64,000 nucleotides of DNA from Platynereis dumerilii (GCA_026936325.1 JAPTHN010000030.1:2046001-2110000); one strand, 5' to 3'. Positions 1 through 12,597 are shown, counted from the stretch's first letter. Notes: generated from the letters alone by a model not told the origin. Translations and numbers: made by a program.

Positions 1-55
1 TATACACTGCAGCAAAGAAAAACGAGTGATCGTCATTTTGCAGTGATGACACTTG

Positions 56-92
<37 letters not shown>

Positions 93-154
93 GCACATAG
101 ATAGATAGACAGATAGGCACATAGACAGACAGATAGACAGATAGACAGATAGAC

Positions 155-190
<36 letters not shown>

Positions 191-285
191 GGAACACAAT
201 GCTCGTTACATATATACACTGCAGAAAACAAAAGCAGTTATCGTCACTTTGCAGGGATTGCACTTGCATAGATAGATAGATAGAC

Positions 286-347
<62 letters not shown>

Positions 348-472
348 GCAGATAGATAGACAGATAGATAGATAGATAGATGGAACACAATGCTCGTTAC
401 ATATATACACTGCAGAAAACAAAAGCAGTTATCGTCACTTTGCAGGGATTGCACTTGGATAGATAGATAGAC

Positions 473-530
<58 letters not shown>

Positions 531-590
531 GCAGATAGATAGACAGATAGATAGCCAGATATATAGCTAGATAGATAGGCAGATAGAGAG
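1..590. repeat. GATA microsatellite with a higher-order unit
   Basis: Long (GATA)n runs are separated by about 75 bases of non-GATA sequence containing TATACACTGCAG and ending near GGGATTGCACTTG. That spacer appears three times, starting near 1, 213 and 404. The array is therefore a higher-order repeat with periods of about 212 and 191 bases, not a simple microsatellite. Open frames across it encode only (S-I-Y-L)n and are not genes. Confidence 0.95.
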
Positions 591-812
591 GAAGTGAAAG
601 TGATTTAAATGGGTTGTACAGATAGATACAAAGCTAAAAATTTGCCATTTTATGTACGTCACAAAATATGTAGTTGTTGCAGGGAGGGCTTTTTTTTTTG
701 GGGGGGGGTTTGTCAACATAAAGATGTGTACAAGGCCTGCTCTTTCTGGAGGAAGTGGTAAGCCCTTACAAGGGCTGGGTTAATTTGTGGTTTTTTAAGG
801 GGGGCATTGAAT

Positions 813-843
813 TGCTGTTGCTGCTGCTGCTGCTGCTGCTCTG
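813..843. repeat. CTG/CAG trinucleotide run
   Basis: About ten CTG units sit just beyond the stop codon of the Harbinger transposase. On the transposase strand this is a CAG run in the 3' flank, outside the reading frame. Confidence 0.9.
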
Positions 844-851
844 CTTCATCT

Positions 852-2126
852 TCAAATTCTGTCCATCTGCCAGTGGACACTTCCTGCTGGGCTGTTCACG
901 TAGTCTCGTAGGTAGTCTCGGTACTGTTTGGCTTGTCTTGTGGCATTTCCATATGCTGGAGCGAATCCAAGGTCATGCAAGGGGTCTCCTCTCCACAGTC
1001 CTTCAGTGACTTCATGGGTTGCAGGATCTTCTCTGTCCATTACGTCGTTGTCCATGGCTCGATGAATTCCTATTCTGTCTCGCAGAAGATTGTGTAGAGT
1101 GCAGGCTGCCAGAGTGATGGCTGCCACTCTGCCGGGTTTCTGGGGCATCGTAGTTAGGAAGCATCTGAACCTGTGGGACAGGATACCGAAGGCATTCTCC
1201 ACCACTCTCCTGGCTCTTGAAATTCTGTAGTTGTAGACTCTGGAGGGGATGTCAAGGTTTCTTCTTGGAACAGGCTTCAGCAACCAGCTCTTCAGGGGGA
1301 AGGCCTCATCTCCAACGATGAAGTATGGAAAAGGATTCCCAACTGTGCCAGGTAGAGGTTCAGCAGGGGGTAGCCCAAGTCGTTCTTCTTCCAGCAGGTC
1401 CCTCAGCCTTGTGTCCAGGAAGACTCCTCCATCCGATGAGCTTCCTTGGCATCCAGCCTGCATGTACAGGAACTTGTAGTCAGAATCCACCAAAGCCATA
1501 AGCACAATGGAATGGAAGCCCTTGTAGTTGAAGTAGATTGACCCAGCTTTCCGAGGACATCTGATGCCAACATGCTTCCCATCCAGTGCTCCGATGCAAT
1601 GGGGCATGTTCCACCTCTTCTCGAAGCCCTTGGCAACTTCCTTCCAGGATGCTGGATCCATTGGCAGGGCCAGCAGATGTTCGTAAGCTCGCATGATGGC
1701 AATGCAGACACTGGGGATAAAATTGCAGATGGTGTTGGGAGCCACTCTGAAACCGTAGGCCAAGGACTTGTAGCTCTCTCCTGTCGCCATGTACCGTAGG
1801 GTGACTGCCAACTTCAATCCAGGTTCCAGAGCCCTCCTCATGTTGGTGTCTTGTTTTGTAATTGCAGGAGCCACAGCAGCCAGGATTTCAGCAAAAATGT
1901 CAGGAGGCATTCTGCAGAAGTTGTAGTAGCCAGAGACATCATTGTTGGCCAATTCAGGCAGCAGCTGGTAGAAATGGCCATGTTGTTCCCTCTGCAGCAG
2001 CCAATTCCGAATCCACCATCTCTTCATCTTCCTCCTTCTCCGTATTCTTCTTAGATAATAAGCACCAGCAACAGCAGCAACAACAGCAACGTCAAGGTCT
2101 TCCCCAGCATCTTCATCAGCCATCAT
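852..2126 (-). CDS. PIF/Harbinger (HARBI1-type) DDE transposase
   Basis: Nuclease of the PIF/Harbinger DNA transposon superfamily (DDE_Tnp_4-type fold), which cuts and reinserts the element, usually at 3-bp TWA targets with a partner Myb/SANT protein. From the first ATG the frame is 424 residues with no interruption. It stays open upstream to 2165 and beyond, but no earlier ATG was seen. Visible parts: a basic stretch near residues 26-40, a helix-turn-helix-like segment around 117-137, then the catalytic signatures: Asp182 in ALDGKHV, Asp214 in ALVDSD followed by GSSSDGGVF, a GDEAFPL motif (Asp273), and Glu310 in VVENAFGILSHRF. HARBI1 proteins are about 350 residues, so the length fits. No Myb/SANT partner gene and no TIR pair could be found around it, so it could be a whole element with unrecognised ends or a recruited host copy. 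The intact triad argues for a young or selected copy. Confidence 0.93.
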   Translation of the reverse strand: MMADEDAGEDLDVAVVAAVAGAYYLRRIRRRRKMKRWWIRNWLLQREQHGHFYQLLPELANNDVSGYYNFCRMPPDIFAEILAAVAPAITKQDTNMRRALEPGLKLAVTLRYMATGESYKSLAYGFRVAPNTICNFIPSVCIAIMRAYEHLLALPMDPASWKEVAKGFEKRWNMPHCIGALDGKHVGIRCPRKAGSIYFNYKGFHSIVLMALVDSDYKFLYMQAGCQGSSSDGGVFLDTRLRDLLEEERLGLPPAEPLPGTVGNPFPYFIVGDEAFPLKSWLLKPVPRRNLDIPSRVYNYRISRARRVVENAFGILSHRFRCFLTTMPQKPGRVAAITLAACTLHNLLRDRIGIHRAMDNDVMDREDPATHEVTEGLWRGDPLHDLGFAPAYGNATRQAKQYRDYLRDYVNSPAGSVHWQMDRI

Positions 2127-2199
2127 GTCTGTCCAGCATCCAGGAGTGTCCCCTTCAAAGGTCAAGCAGCAAGTGAAGCAAGGCGGCCCTCTGCGGCCC

Positions 2200-2560
2200 T
2201 TTTTATTGGCTTTCGCAGCGCCCTCCTCCGCCGCGGTGCCCTTGACAACGGCGTCATGCTTTTCATTCCCGGCGATGTGCCCTCGGGCCTACAGACATCC
2301 CCGTGGAGAACAAAACCATTCCCGCAGTCGTAAAAGCAATCCCCGGCGTTGTGAAAATATAGTCCGCCGCGGTGAAATAGGTTCACTGAGGGGCAGTTAT
2401 AGGTTCCCTGCGGGGTACTTTTTATATCACAGGGCGATATAAAAGTATCCCGCAGGAGGAGGAAATTTCTTTCCCCCCGGCGAACTTTTGATGACGGCGT
2501 ACAACTTTTCTTCCCCGCAGGGAACAAAAAGAACCCCGCCGTGGCTTTCGCTGCATGGTT
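2200..2560. other. GC-rich hairpin-rich block beside the transposase
   Basis: This block is much richer in GC than its surroundings. It repeats short motifs of the form TCCC(G)CAGG and CCCCGCAGGGAAC in both orientations. Positions 2407-2456 form a near-perfect 50-base hairpin, CCTGCGGGGTACTTTT pairing with AAAAGTATCCCGCAGG. It lies directly upstream of the transposase start, so it may hold the 5' subterminal binding sites or promoter of the Harbinger element. A 188-codon minus-strand frame (2162-2728) runs through it. I do not treat that frame as a gene because its ATG lies inside an unrelated dispersed repeat. Confidence 0.6.
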
Positions 2561-2705
2561 ATCGATTAGCCTTAATTGATTACATAATTGCCCTTCGCGC
2601 CGTCCTAACTGAAAATCTTGCAAGAATTCGTCTGGCTCTGCGCCGCCGTTGATAAAAAGCTTACCGTCATCTCCCGTGAGAATGGGGCATAAGGTGTATG
2701 ACATT

Positions 2706-3360
2706 GTCACTAATTTCTGTTTGGGCATTCTTTAAATTGCTCCTTCTATTTTTGATGTAACTTTTTTGTAACTGAAGGTCCTATTTTAATGCAAAAGCTG
2801 AAATCCGATACACGCAACTGACGGTACACAGTAAATTATATCAGCTGAATGATTTACGGTACAAAGACCAAAGGATCAATAGCATAACCTTTGTTTTGTC
2901 CAAAGTTAATTCTCTGCAAAATTATAAATCAAAATCAAGTGTTGCTTTTTTACTACTACTAACTACTACTACTATCAGATTCACATTGTATTTGCCCAGT
3001 TTTGGTCTTGAGTATAAATGGCAAGCCTAATATCCCTTGGCAGAGTACGGCCCACCAGAATTGATGCTATGCCCCAGTTGCCCAGCCTGTCATATCCCAT
3101 TCTATTGTTGTCTATGGGTAGGGGCATCAGTGTAGGACTCAATGATGTTTTGACCGAACTATATACAGGCCTATGAGACAATTGCAAGCATTTCCTAGAC
3201 CAAATATTGTGAAAATAATCTGATGCCTTGCTCTCAGGGGGGAAGGGGTGTTTGCCATGTGTTTCCTTTGTACGTTGCCCACTGCCCAGGGTGCAAATCC
3301 TAACAAGGGTTACTATTAACAGAATCTGTTCAGCATTTCTGAAAGTCCAAGATACACACA
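2706..3360 (+). repeat. Dispersed repeat block A, copy 1
   Basis: Shares extended similarity with 5391-6130, for example the segments with GGTCCTATTTTAATGCAAAA and ATCAGCTGAATGATTTACGG. Parts reappear reverse-complemented near 19770-20050 and 21595-21950. Copy 1 lacks about 75 bases present in the other copies near 3010. No recognisable protein is encoded; the class is unknown. Confidence 0.8.
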
Positions 3361-3599
3361 CATTGACAGGTTGCTATTAGCAAAAACAGCCATTTTCGCA
3401 TGAAAATTCAATGTTAAACCCCCATCTATCTTTGGGGCTCTTGAGCAACATCTAAAACACCTTCATATGAGCTGAAATTTGAACTGGGAGTCAGAGAGGG
3501 GCTACAGAACACATTTAGAGGTTAGCACCAATGAATTTCAGACTTTCACTTTTTTTTGGGACACCCTTACGGAAGTGCAAATGACTGAAAAAGAATATT

Positions 3600-4195
3600 A
3601 CAGCATTTGCACACCGCACAGTGCTATCTGGTTATTTATACATTGTGGCAATATGTACATAGAACCATGACGACTTGAGTGATATGTGACACTGTCAGTT
3701 TCATTGAAAATACTAAAATCATTAAATCATGTCATTTTCGATACAAAGGTATCATGAGTTGAATGTCTTGCTCAGTTATCAACATATAATTTTTTTTTTC
3801 AATTCATATCTAGCAAAGTGAAACTGCCGAATGGGTGAAAAAATGATCCTTAACAGTACTAAATCACCTTCTAAAGGGAACAAGAATATTCAGGCTAGAC
3901 ATGTCATAGCGATACCAGAGTTGCATGTACTATATCATGGCTTTTAGCTATATGCTGCCACAGTAAGTATATCAGCGAGAACATTAGTCATAAAGGTTTC
4001 TGAGGGCTTTATCGCGACACTGACTTTAGGGATTTATGTATGAGCCCAAAATGCTTGAGGCAATATGTGTCAAGTTAATGGTGAGAGCCTTAAATTTGGC
4101 CAACAAAAGGCAGTAAGCAAAGCATCATTAAGAAGCATGCATCATTAATTTGACTCTTTTTGGTTTCAATTTGCTGCATTTTCATGTCGAGGGGG
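3600..4195 (+). repeat. Dispersed repeat block B, diverged copy
   Basis: Diverged relative of 6230-7030, 16630-17760 and 20590-21545. The shared landmark is AAGCAAAGCATCATTAAGAA followed by an ATCATTAATTTGACTC segment. No coding potential was seen. Confidence 0.7.
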
Positions 4196-5390
4196 TTATA
4201 TAAAAAAACGGTATTAAAAATCTGCATGAAGCCTTAGGGTGGGGTACAAAAAAATCTGCATGAATCTCATGGGGGTGGTATCAATATTTGACGGGAAGTT
4301 CTAACAAAACTCCCAATACAACCCCCCAGTCATAATTCTGAACGGTTCCTTATCTGATTTACAAGTTGAGTTTTCTCACAAATTAAAATGAAGCAGTCAA
4401 GCTAATTATGAGAGAGGTTGTCTAAGGGCCAAAGCTATGATATTGGTCCTGTCTCATAAAAAACAATGCAAATTAAATTCTCTAATAATTATTCAACATT
4501 TACCATATTATGTGGTATTGTAAGTATGAGCTGCTCACAAAAGGCATACTTCATACCACCAGCCAAACAGTGTAACACACTGTTATAAGTCAACACAGCT
4601 ATTGCAATTGTCCTGATGTTATTTGCTATCCGATGCCCCTGCAAATGAATCTCTTGCTAAGTATTTGTATTGGCCCGATCCGTCCTGTTTTGTGATCCTC
4701 TTCATACAGTCTGTCGTTATGTTTCTCTTCCGAATGCTTTGAGCTGTGAGAGAAACAACTCTGTGGTGTTAGTTGCATATTCAATATTTAATTGGCTGTT
4801 TGATAATCTGGACAATTTTTTCAAATGCAGTATGACAAATATTTGAATATTTATGGCAAATCTATTCAAAACCTTTAATGGTGAGTTAATTTGATTCTGT
4901 TGGTTGTAAGTTGTGCTAGCATCAGAGCGTTTTAAAACAGCTCTCTGTCAAAATTAAAATTTGTTAATTTCCTTTAGAATTTTTCATTTGCCACAGAAAA
5001 AAAAAACCCAAACCAATTGTAGGAATTTGCAACTAATACAAAAGAAAGAACTGTACAGTTTTTTTAATTGCTTTTGCAATTTTGACGTTTTTGATCGAAG
5101 TTTGACATATTTGAACAGAATGACAATCTTCATACTTTTGAACAAGAAGGTTACCTCAGGACAAATTTGAAGCAGATTACATAGCTTATATTAAAGCTTG
5201 TTAGCTGTCACATCTTCTTAGATGTCCATAATCTGTCTGCAGAAACAACCTTTACTTTTCTGATACAATGCACTCTGTTCCGGGATGAAAGAAAATATAT
5301 GATAAGCTTGAAAAGTAATTGCAACATTCAACCGCCCTCAGGGGACTTTAAAGTAATCATTTAAAGGCTACGTCAAGAACAACGGTGAAA
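4196..5390. other. Intergenic, nothing recognised
   Basis: AT-rich sequence with no ORF of substance, no splice-bounded exon and no clear repeat structure that I could detect. Confidence 0.5.
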
Positions 5391-6130
5391 TTTCCATAAT
5401 TTCTGTGTGGGTATTCTTTAAATTTACAATTCTATTTTTGTGTTAAAAAGTTGTGGGTAAGGTCCTATTTTAATGCAAAAACTGAAATGCGGTATACACA
5501 CAACTGATGGTACACAGTAAATTATATCAGCTGAATGATTTACGGTACTGAGACCAAAGGATCAATAGCATAAATTTTGTTTTGCCAAAAGTTTAATCTC
5601 TGCAAAAGTATAAGTAAAAATCAAGTGTTGCTTTTCTGCTATTACTACTATCAGTTGTACAGTGTATTTGCCCTATTTTGTTCTTGAGTATATGCAGCTT
5701 GAAATCTGGCAAGTATGGTTGGGATTTGTATATATTTGCTCTCAGCTTTGGTCCTGAGTATAAATGGCAATCCTGATATCCCTTGGCATAGTGTGGCGCA
5801 CAAGAATTGATGCCATGCCCCAGTTGTCCGGCTTGTCACATCCCATTCTATTGTTGTCTGTGGGTAGGAGCATCAGTGTAGGCCTCCATCATGTTTTGGC
5901 CGAACTATATACAGGCCTATGAAACAATTGCAAGCATTTCCCAGACCAAATACTGTGAAGGCTTCGACTGTGATGTGCCCCAGCATTTCGAAGTAAAATG
6001 ATGCCCCTGTCTAAGGGGGAAGCCCAGAAAGGGGTGTTTTGCTGTGTGTTTCTTTTTTACGTAGCCTGGTGTGCAAATCACAACAAGGGTTATACTATTA
6101 ACAGAAACTCTAAGACTTATGACTTTCATT
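5391..6130 (+). repeat. Dispersed repeat block A, copy 2
   Basis: Second, fuller copy of the 2706-3360 repeat in the same orientation, about 2.7 kb downstream. It is followed after about 100 bases by block B, as copy 1 is. This suggests that A and B belong to one larger duplicated unit. Confidence 0.8.
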
Positions 6131-6229
6131 TAAAGAACAACATGTATTTTATCTAACATTGCCGCTTAATTTGGTAATTAAATGCAAATGCCTTCTTTTC
6201 ATTTCAAGATTTCATTATGTTGTATAATA

Positions 6230-7030
6230 ACATTACGTGTACCAGGTTTTAAGTAATGTAAAGATGAAAAACAAGAACAAATACAAGGCTCATCAATTGC
6301 CTGAACGTATAGGAGGCAGCGCAGATGCCCCCTTGTGAAAAGGAGTTTCTGAATGCGGGGGAGGTATATGGACATAGTGAAATTCAGCTTGCTTTGTAAT
6401 TTCCAGATCCCTTAGGAGTGGGGGTTGCAACAGAAGTGCCAACGGCTAAAATAGAAAGTAACCACAGTTATACATTGTTATACATGATTGTAGCAGTATA
6501 CCGTGACAATGCTCTTTCTTGGGTGATATGAGACATTTTTATGGCATTTGGCCATTAATATATTTAGTTCGTGTAAAGAACAGTAAAACAGCTGAATGAG
6601 TCGAAACATGATCTTTAACAGAATAATCCATTATTAAGAAACAAGAAGCTGAATTTAAATTAAGTATTGCCATGGAATTACCGGAAAAGTTTCTACTTAC
6701 TAAATCATGCTACAAGTGCTTATATGCTGCAGTCATTATATCAGCGGGAGCATTAATCACAATGGTCTGATGGTTATTTTGCAACATTGAGTTTTAGGGC
6801 TTTTCGTATGAGCACAAAATGCTTGTGGCAAAATGTGACAAATTAATGATGAAAGCCTTATTTTTGGCCCGCATCAAGCAATAAGCAAAGCATCATTAAG
6901 AATGAGGCATCATTAATTTGACTCTTTTTGGTGTCAATGGGCTGCATTTTTATGGCTTCCTCCACTTGTACTTATCTCTTTTGCTGAAGTAGTGTCATCA
7001 ACATTACAGGAATTCGCTTTGCAGTTGATT
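6230..7030 (+). repeat. Dispersed repeat block B, copy
   Basis: Matches 16630-17620 over most of its length (AGGAGGCAGCGCAGATGCCC and downstream) and 20590-21460. No protein is encoded. Confidence 0.8.
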
Positions 7031-7384
7031 TGTGGACCTGTTAATCAAGCAATTATGTTGTACGTGACGTATGGTAGAAAATTACTCATTTGTGACTGAT
7101 ACCTATTCAGTTCTATGACCATAAAACATCTGTGAATTGAAAACATTTTCTATCAGTTTATTCAGTTAACAGAAACCTAAGCAAACGGATAAGTCTCTCT
7201 CGTGATCATTGACTGTATATGTTTCACAGTTTGATTGGTAAGCACTCACTGATTCATCAATACCTTCTCTGTGCAGGCCCACATTTGACGATCTCACAGC
7301 GCATTTTGTGAATGTCTTACCAATTGGGATTGTATTGAATATATGTGTACAAATAAACTGATTATTGAAATTCCAAAAATCCGG

Positions 7385-7495
7385 AGTGACATAGATACAT
7401 AGATACCGTGTACATAGATAGATAGATAGATAGATACAGATAGCTAGACAGATAGATAGACAGATAGATCGATCGATCTAATGATCTAACGATCA

Positions 7496-7559
<64 letters not shown>

Positions 7560-7700
7560 ATCGATTGATTGATTGATTGATTGATTGATGGTTTGATTGA
7601 TTGTGGTTTGCTTGATTGAGATTGATAGATGAATATGTAGATAGATAGACAGATAGACAGACAGATAGACACATAGATGGATAGATAAATGAAAATAAAA
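7385..7700. repeat. Compound GATA / GATT microsatellite
   Basis: (GATA)n runs on both sides of a (GATT)n block at about 7560-7600, with interruptions. Low-complexity frames here are not genes. Confidence 0.95.
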
Positions 7701-8071
7701 TCATCATTTTACCGCTATCTCTGTATCTATGGATAAAACAATAGAACCAATTGATGCGACAGTATGGTCATTGGTCACGAAATATATAGTGGTATAATTA
7801 TAATGAATCAGTATGCTTTCAAGAATTTGCGGCCTGGAATTGTCAAATATGGTCAAGTTGAATCACTTGTACATAGATTGTGGGTGTTATTATGTTTTAC
7901 AGTTTATACCATTCGACACCTCTGTCAGCCAATCATGAGCCAGTATTTCACTGCAATAAAACCCATATTCTTTGTTGTCCAGTTATCCTCCCATGGGAGA
8001 ATAATAAGTGAAGCTGTGAAAAACCAACAGCAACAAATGACAAGTTTCAGTTTTGTCTTATGGTATAAGCC

Positions 8072-8169
8072 GGTTATTCACCGCGGGATCGACAATATGT
8101 GTTTATCACAGCTCGGGCTAACGCCCTCGCTGGATAAATCACATATTGCCTCTCCCTAGGTGAATAACC
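8072..8169. repeat. 98-bp hairpin element
   Basis: GGTTATTCACC at the left end is matched by GGTGAATAACC at the right end. The inner arms (CAATATGTG...TTATC against GATAAATCACATATTG) also pair almost throughout, with the turn near 8120. It looks like a very short foldback MITE. No target duplication is evident. Confidence 0.75.
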
Positions 8170-8674
8170 TATACTTATTTCCAGCATTTCGCAGTTTCTG
8201 TTTGTTTTTGACATGTTTCATGGTCAGCTCTCTCTCTCTCTTTTATTGGCAGTGATCTTTCATGGCTGGGTAGACCTCATTTTGTATGTACCACACGTCA
8301 TTTGTGCACCATACATCACAATGATAAATAATTTTTTCTCAATTGTTCTCCAAAAACGCATTTCTAAGCACTAATACTCTGTAAAATCATTTCTTTACAA
8401 ATTGCCCTCCGATTGCCAAGTTCATAAGCAAATTTAATTGCTTGGTTCGTCTACAATAACCAAAACCACATTTTACCACTATTCCACCTCCACAAATTAA
8501 CACAAGTCAACTTCAACGCGAATTCCTGTAAACAATGTCCTGTACATTTCAGGGAAGGAGTATTTTCTATGTAAGTCATGATGTCATTTAGCGAGCGCTT
8601 GACTTCAACAGAAGTTCAACCATAGGAAAGTTGAATTAGTTGGCTAAGCTCCAGTCTATTCCATGATATGGAGG

Positions 8675-8826
8675 CAGTGGCGTATTTAGGGGGGGGGGCA
8701 TTGGGCCATGGCTCCCCCTCATGCCGAAAATGAGCATGGAAGAGACAGGAAGTGCCGCGGAGCGGAGAGCTGCCCATTTGTCACATGTTATGGCCCCGCC
8801 TCAGGCCATTTCCAGATACGCCCCTG
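8675..8826. mobile_element. hAT-type MITE
   Basis: The ends CAGTGGCGTATTTAG and CAGATACGCCCCTG are imperfect inverted repeats of the hAT kind. The 152-bp element is bounded by 8-bp flanks TATGGAGG and TATGGGTG (6 of 8 match), which is the hAT target-duplication length. It is non-autonomous, with a G-run near the left end. Confidence 0.75.
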
Positions 8827-8929
8827 TATGGGTGTTTTTTCCTGATTTTATTCAATTATGCTTCATATCTTTATGGTCCCAGACAATACAGAACACATCA
8901 GTTTGACATAATTTTGTGCACTGTATTTT

Positions 8930-9240
8930 GTTTCAAGTCAATTCCTCTATTTTCCAGATGATCCATTTGAAGAGATCCATCTGCTGTGTCACAGATTTCA
9001 GCCAGCTAAGTGGGAGTCGGTAAATCTTCAACAATGAAAGAGCATGACTGGCGCAATAGCAGGGACATTGTTCTATATTGGTGACATTGCCTCAGTGAAG
9101 CAGATAAGTATGATGAGTTTGGGCAGTAAAAAGAGAGCCCATTGACACTTAAAAATGTCTAAATTAATGATGTTTCTTGTGAGGCATCCTTTGTTTACAA
9201 TATTTCATACATCCAGTGCCAATACATCATGTGTCACTGA
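8930..9240 (-). repeat. Block B terminal part, inverted copy
   Basis: Reverse complement of the segment at 18720-18990. Shared features are the TCTAAATTAATGATG stretch and the CACAGATTTCAGCC stretch. Confidence 0.7.
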
Positions 9241-9759
9241 AAGCTTTATGTACTAAGGGCCCTTGTAAGTAAGATCTATGAAGCACTTACATGTAGTGGT
9301 TTCTCTCACATACGTTCAAACTTCATCTGCTCTGACATTCATGGCATGATTTTGAGAGTGCCACTGGTCAATTAAAGCACAAGAATTGGATAAATCCTGA
9401 TTTCCAGAAAACAACGCTTAGGACATGGATTAAGGGACAACAAACACTGGACTGGATCAATTACATAATTTAGAGCAAACAACTATTTGTGAAAACCATT
9501 CTAGAGGTTGATCTGACATTTTTTTACACTTATCTTCAATGATGGAGTTTTGTATCATGAGCTCAGGATTTTTGAAAAGAGGGGTAGTCACACTCGCGAC
9601 TTTCTCATATGGGCAAAAATTATGTCATCGAGTCAAGATTGCACACATTTCACGTCAATATGCCAGTTTATTCACTCAAAAAATTTTATGAAAATCAGAT
9701 CAGTACTTTAGAAAATATTTAAGTTTTTCCAAAGGGGGACTTATTTTTGTTGAACTATT

Positions 9760-10450
9760 TACATTGCATTTTAAAAATCCTCGCTGCCAACTATGAATGG
9801 CCAAAATTGTGTGATAATTAAAACAGCTGTAATGGAGAATAACGATTTGATGAATTATTTGAAGTGTTGCACAGAATAGTGAAAGTTCCTTGCGTTATCA
9901 CAAAGAACCCAGACAGCAGCTTAATGAAACATAGGCTGCGCGGCAGCATACCCTCGGCTACTCAGCAGCTATTCTCCAGACAGTGGGATACATTGAGGCA
10001 GGACCCCACTGGGTACTCTAATATCCTCATGAACATGAAATTCCCGTTGAAAAACTTTCATTGAATGGCCAAGAGCTGTGAGCAAATGATATAAATGTTT
10101 CCTGTCTGCCATTTTGTGTTGGCGGGAATTCAAAATCCACATGCAATCAGCTTGCAGGATGGGTCCCCCCCAGAAAAAGAGGGGAAACAGTTAAAATTTG
10201 GGCAAGGAGTCAAAAAGTGTGGCACAAGATCAAATGAACCGAAAATCAATGGTTAGCAATTAGCAAGACATTACATTTTACTGTAGAAGTGGTATAATTT
10301 GGTATAATCTGGATAATGAAATTCAGGCAAGTATTCCACTATGCCTATTGGTGGCCTTTGGCAAAATCTGTGCCTTTTTGTGAACAAACAATTTGAGAAA
10401 GAAAATTTAAAAATAAATGAAGTCAAGAAGATGACTGGTTTCGGTGACAA
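9760..10450. repeat. Fragments of dispersed repeats
   Basis: 9800-9920 matches 22050-22115 (GATAATTAAAACAGCTGTAA) and the C-block junction at 24110 and 30313 (TTATCACAAAGAAC). 10195-10450 is a diverged duplicate of 12190-12400 (AAAATCAATGGTTA, then GCCTATTGGTGGC against GCCTATGGCTG). No gene seen. Confidence 0.6.
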
Positions 10451-10699
10451 TATTAAGAACAATATTATCCGGCATGGATTACCCACAGTAATTCGTCCCC
10501 TCTTCCACTACCATTTTAGAAAGTTGGTTTTTTATCAAACTTTTTTTTGTCTGAATGTAATATACAGTGGTGACAGACAGGAAAATAAAGCAATGCAGTG
10601 CACAATAGACAGGTAATGACCATTCAAAAGACAGCTACAAATGGACAACAATTGAGATAAAGACAGTCAGAAAACGATCAGGACATGTAGGGGACTGTT

Positions 10700-10757
<58 letters not shown>

Positions 10758-11674
10758 CACTGAGCGCCATTAAAAACGCAACATCGCAAAATGGCTAAAA
10801 AATGGTACTTCCTCTCAAAATATAACGACGAAATTTTGCACACACTTAGCTGTTGTCATCAGGTATATTCACAAAAATTTACAGATTTCTGAGAGCAAAA
10901 CTCTTGTGTCAAATTAAATCGTCGTGGCTATTGTTGAAAATGCAAGTCACAAAATTTCAAGATCCTGTGATCATTAATTTCAATAACTTTGATATTCTTT
11001 CCACATAATGTTTGATTAGTCAGGAAAGTTTACAATTTTAATTGATTGATGGGGCGGAAAAAAGGTAAATTTGACCCAACCACAATTAGAGATGATGAAA
11101 TTACAGTTTTTTTAGTGTCAATGCTGGCCTGCCCCCTACTGGAGCTTTTTGTCAAAATCCTCAAAAAAGATGTTTTATTCAGATTTTTTTCGAGTTTGGT
11201 TATAGAATGATTATCTGTGTCTTTGTTTTTATCCTTAGTATGAATAACAACGCCTTTGTTCGGTAATTTGGGTTCATATGCTCCATTTCCAGATACTCAA
11301 GCCTATATTTTGAGTTTTTTATTTAAAATTTACTTTATCTTCAATATTTTTTTTAAACGTTCGTGGGACAGCATTTTGAAGTCTTTTGCATGTTTTGTGA
11401 AAATTTTACAAGATTATTCCCATCCAACAAGCCACAAAACCAATATTTCCATTGCCTCATTTTCCAGTGAAGCACTGTCCGTGAATTGAGGTTTCAGACA
11501 GACCTCACTAAAATGAGTAGTGTGCAGTGAAAAGTCAACCGTTTTTCACGATTTTTTCCACAATTGCTCTGAAGGTCATACTTGAGGTCTATGCAAAATT
11601 TTATAATTATTGAGCAACAAGAACTTAGAAAATGTTGTTGTTTAACGATGTTGCGTTTTTAATGGCGCTCAGTG
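10758..11674. mobile_element. Mariner/Tc1-type non-autonomous element in a GATA array
   Basis: A perfect 29-bp terminal inverted repeat begins CACTGAGCGCCATTAAAAAC. TA lies on both outer sides, the expected target duplication. GATA repeats flank both ends, so the element landed in a microsatellite. The 917 bp contain no transposase frame. A truncated inverted relative lies at 20144-20565. Confidence 0.88.
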
Positions 11675-12481
11675 TAGATAGATAGATGGATAGATAGATA
11701 GATAGATTTTTGGTAGTTTGATCAATCCAATTATCAGTTTTTCTATTAAGATGTGTCATAATTCCTGCAGAAAAGATAAAATTACTATTTTATTTAAACT
11801 GCATAAAACTGAATAGCAATAAGGGTAGCTACTGTTTGAACAAAAATTAGATATCTATCAGTTCAATAAATTTCTGTCTGTAAATCTTATATCTAATCAA
11901 ACAGTGTCATTGACTTCAGTTCTACATCATCTTGATCCTGGATCCATTTTAGAATGTGGCCATGTAAATTGTTGGATGTTGTAACAATTTCAGTTAAATT
12001 ACATTATCCTTGCAGACATTCCCCTTAAAGGGGTTAAAGGGGCTTCCTTAGTCCCCCTCCTCAGCTGCTTAGCACCCATATCAATTGGCTATTGTCTGCT
12101 CTACCCCAATCTTTTAATCAGCTTATGCAATGCCATTATGTAACCTGACAAAAGAATAGAGGGTGGCATACTTCACACCTCAGAAGTGTGCCACTGTGAT
12201 GAGGGGGGGGGGGGGGGGTCCAATGAAACATCACTGAAAATCAATGGTTACCAAGAGATGAAACTTGAAATGATATATCTACTAGTCAAAATGAAATCTG
12301 GATCATGTGATTCGGGCAAGTAGGCCTATGGCTGATTTTGTGCTTTTTGTAAAAAGAATAATTTGAGAAAAAAGAATAATTCCAGTTGATGATTGGATTT
12401 TGTGATACATCCATGTATAGGAATCTTGAATCATTGTAAAGCTTTAGAAATTGTACAGGATTAAAATTACTCTAATAATCT

Positions 12482-12546
12482 ATCCATCTATGTATGCATC
12501 TATCAATCTATCTATCTATATATATATATCTATCTATCTACATGTG

Positions 12547-12597
<51 letters not shown>

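Noticed and set aside
33-454. Open frames of (S-I-Y-L)n
   Set aside because: Translations of GATA microsatellites, in several frames at once.
2162-2728. 188-codon minus-strand frame overlapping the transposase start
   Set aside because: Its ATG lies in dispersed block A, the frame crosses hairpin repeats, and no domain is visible.
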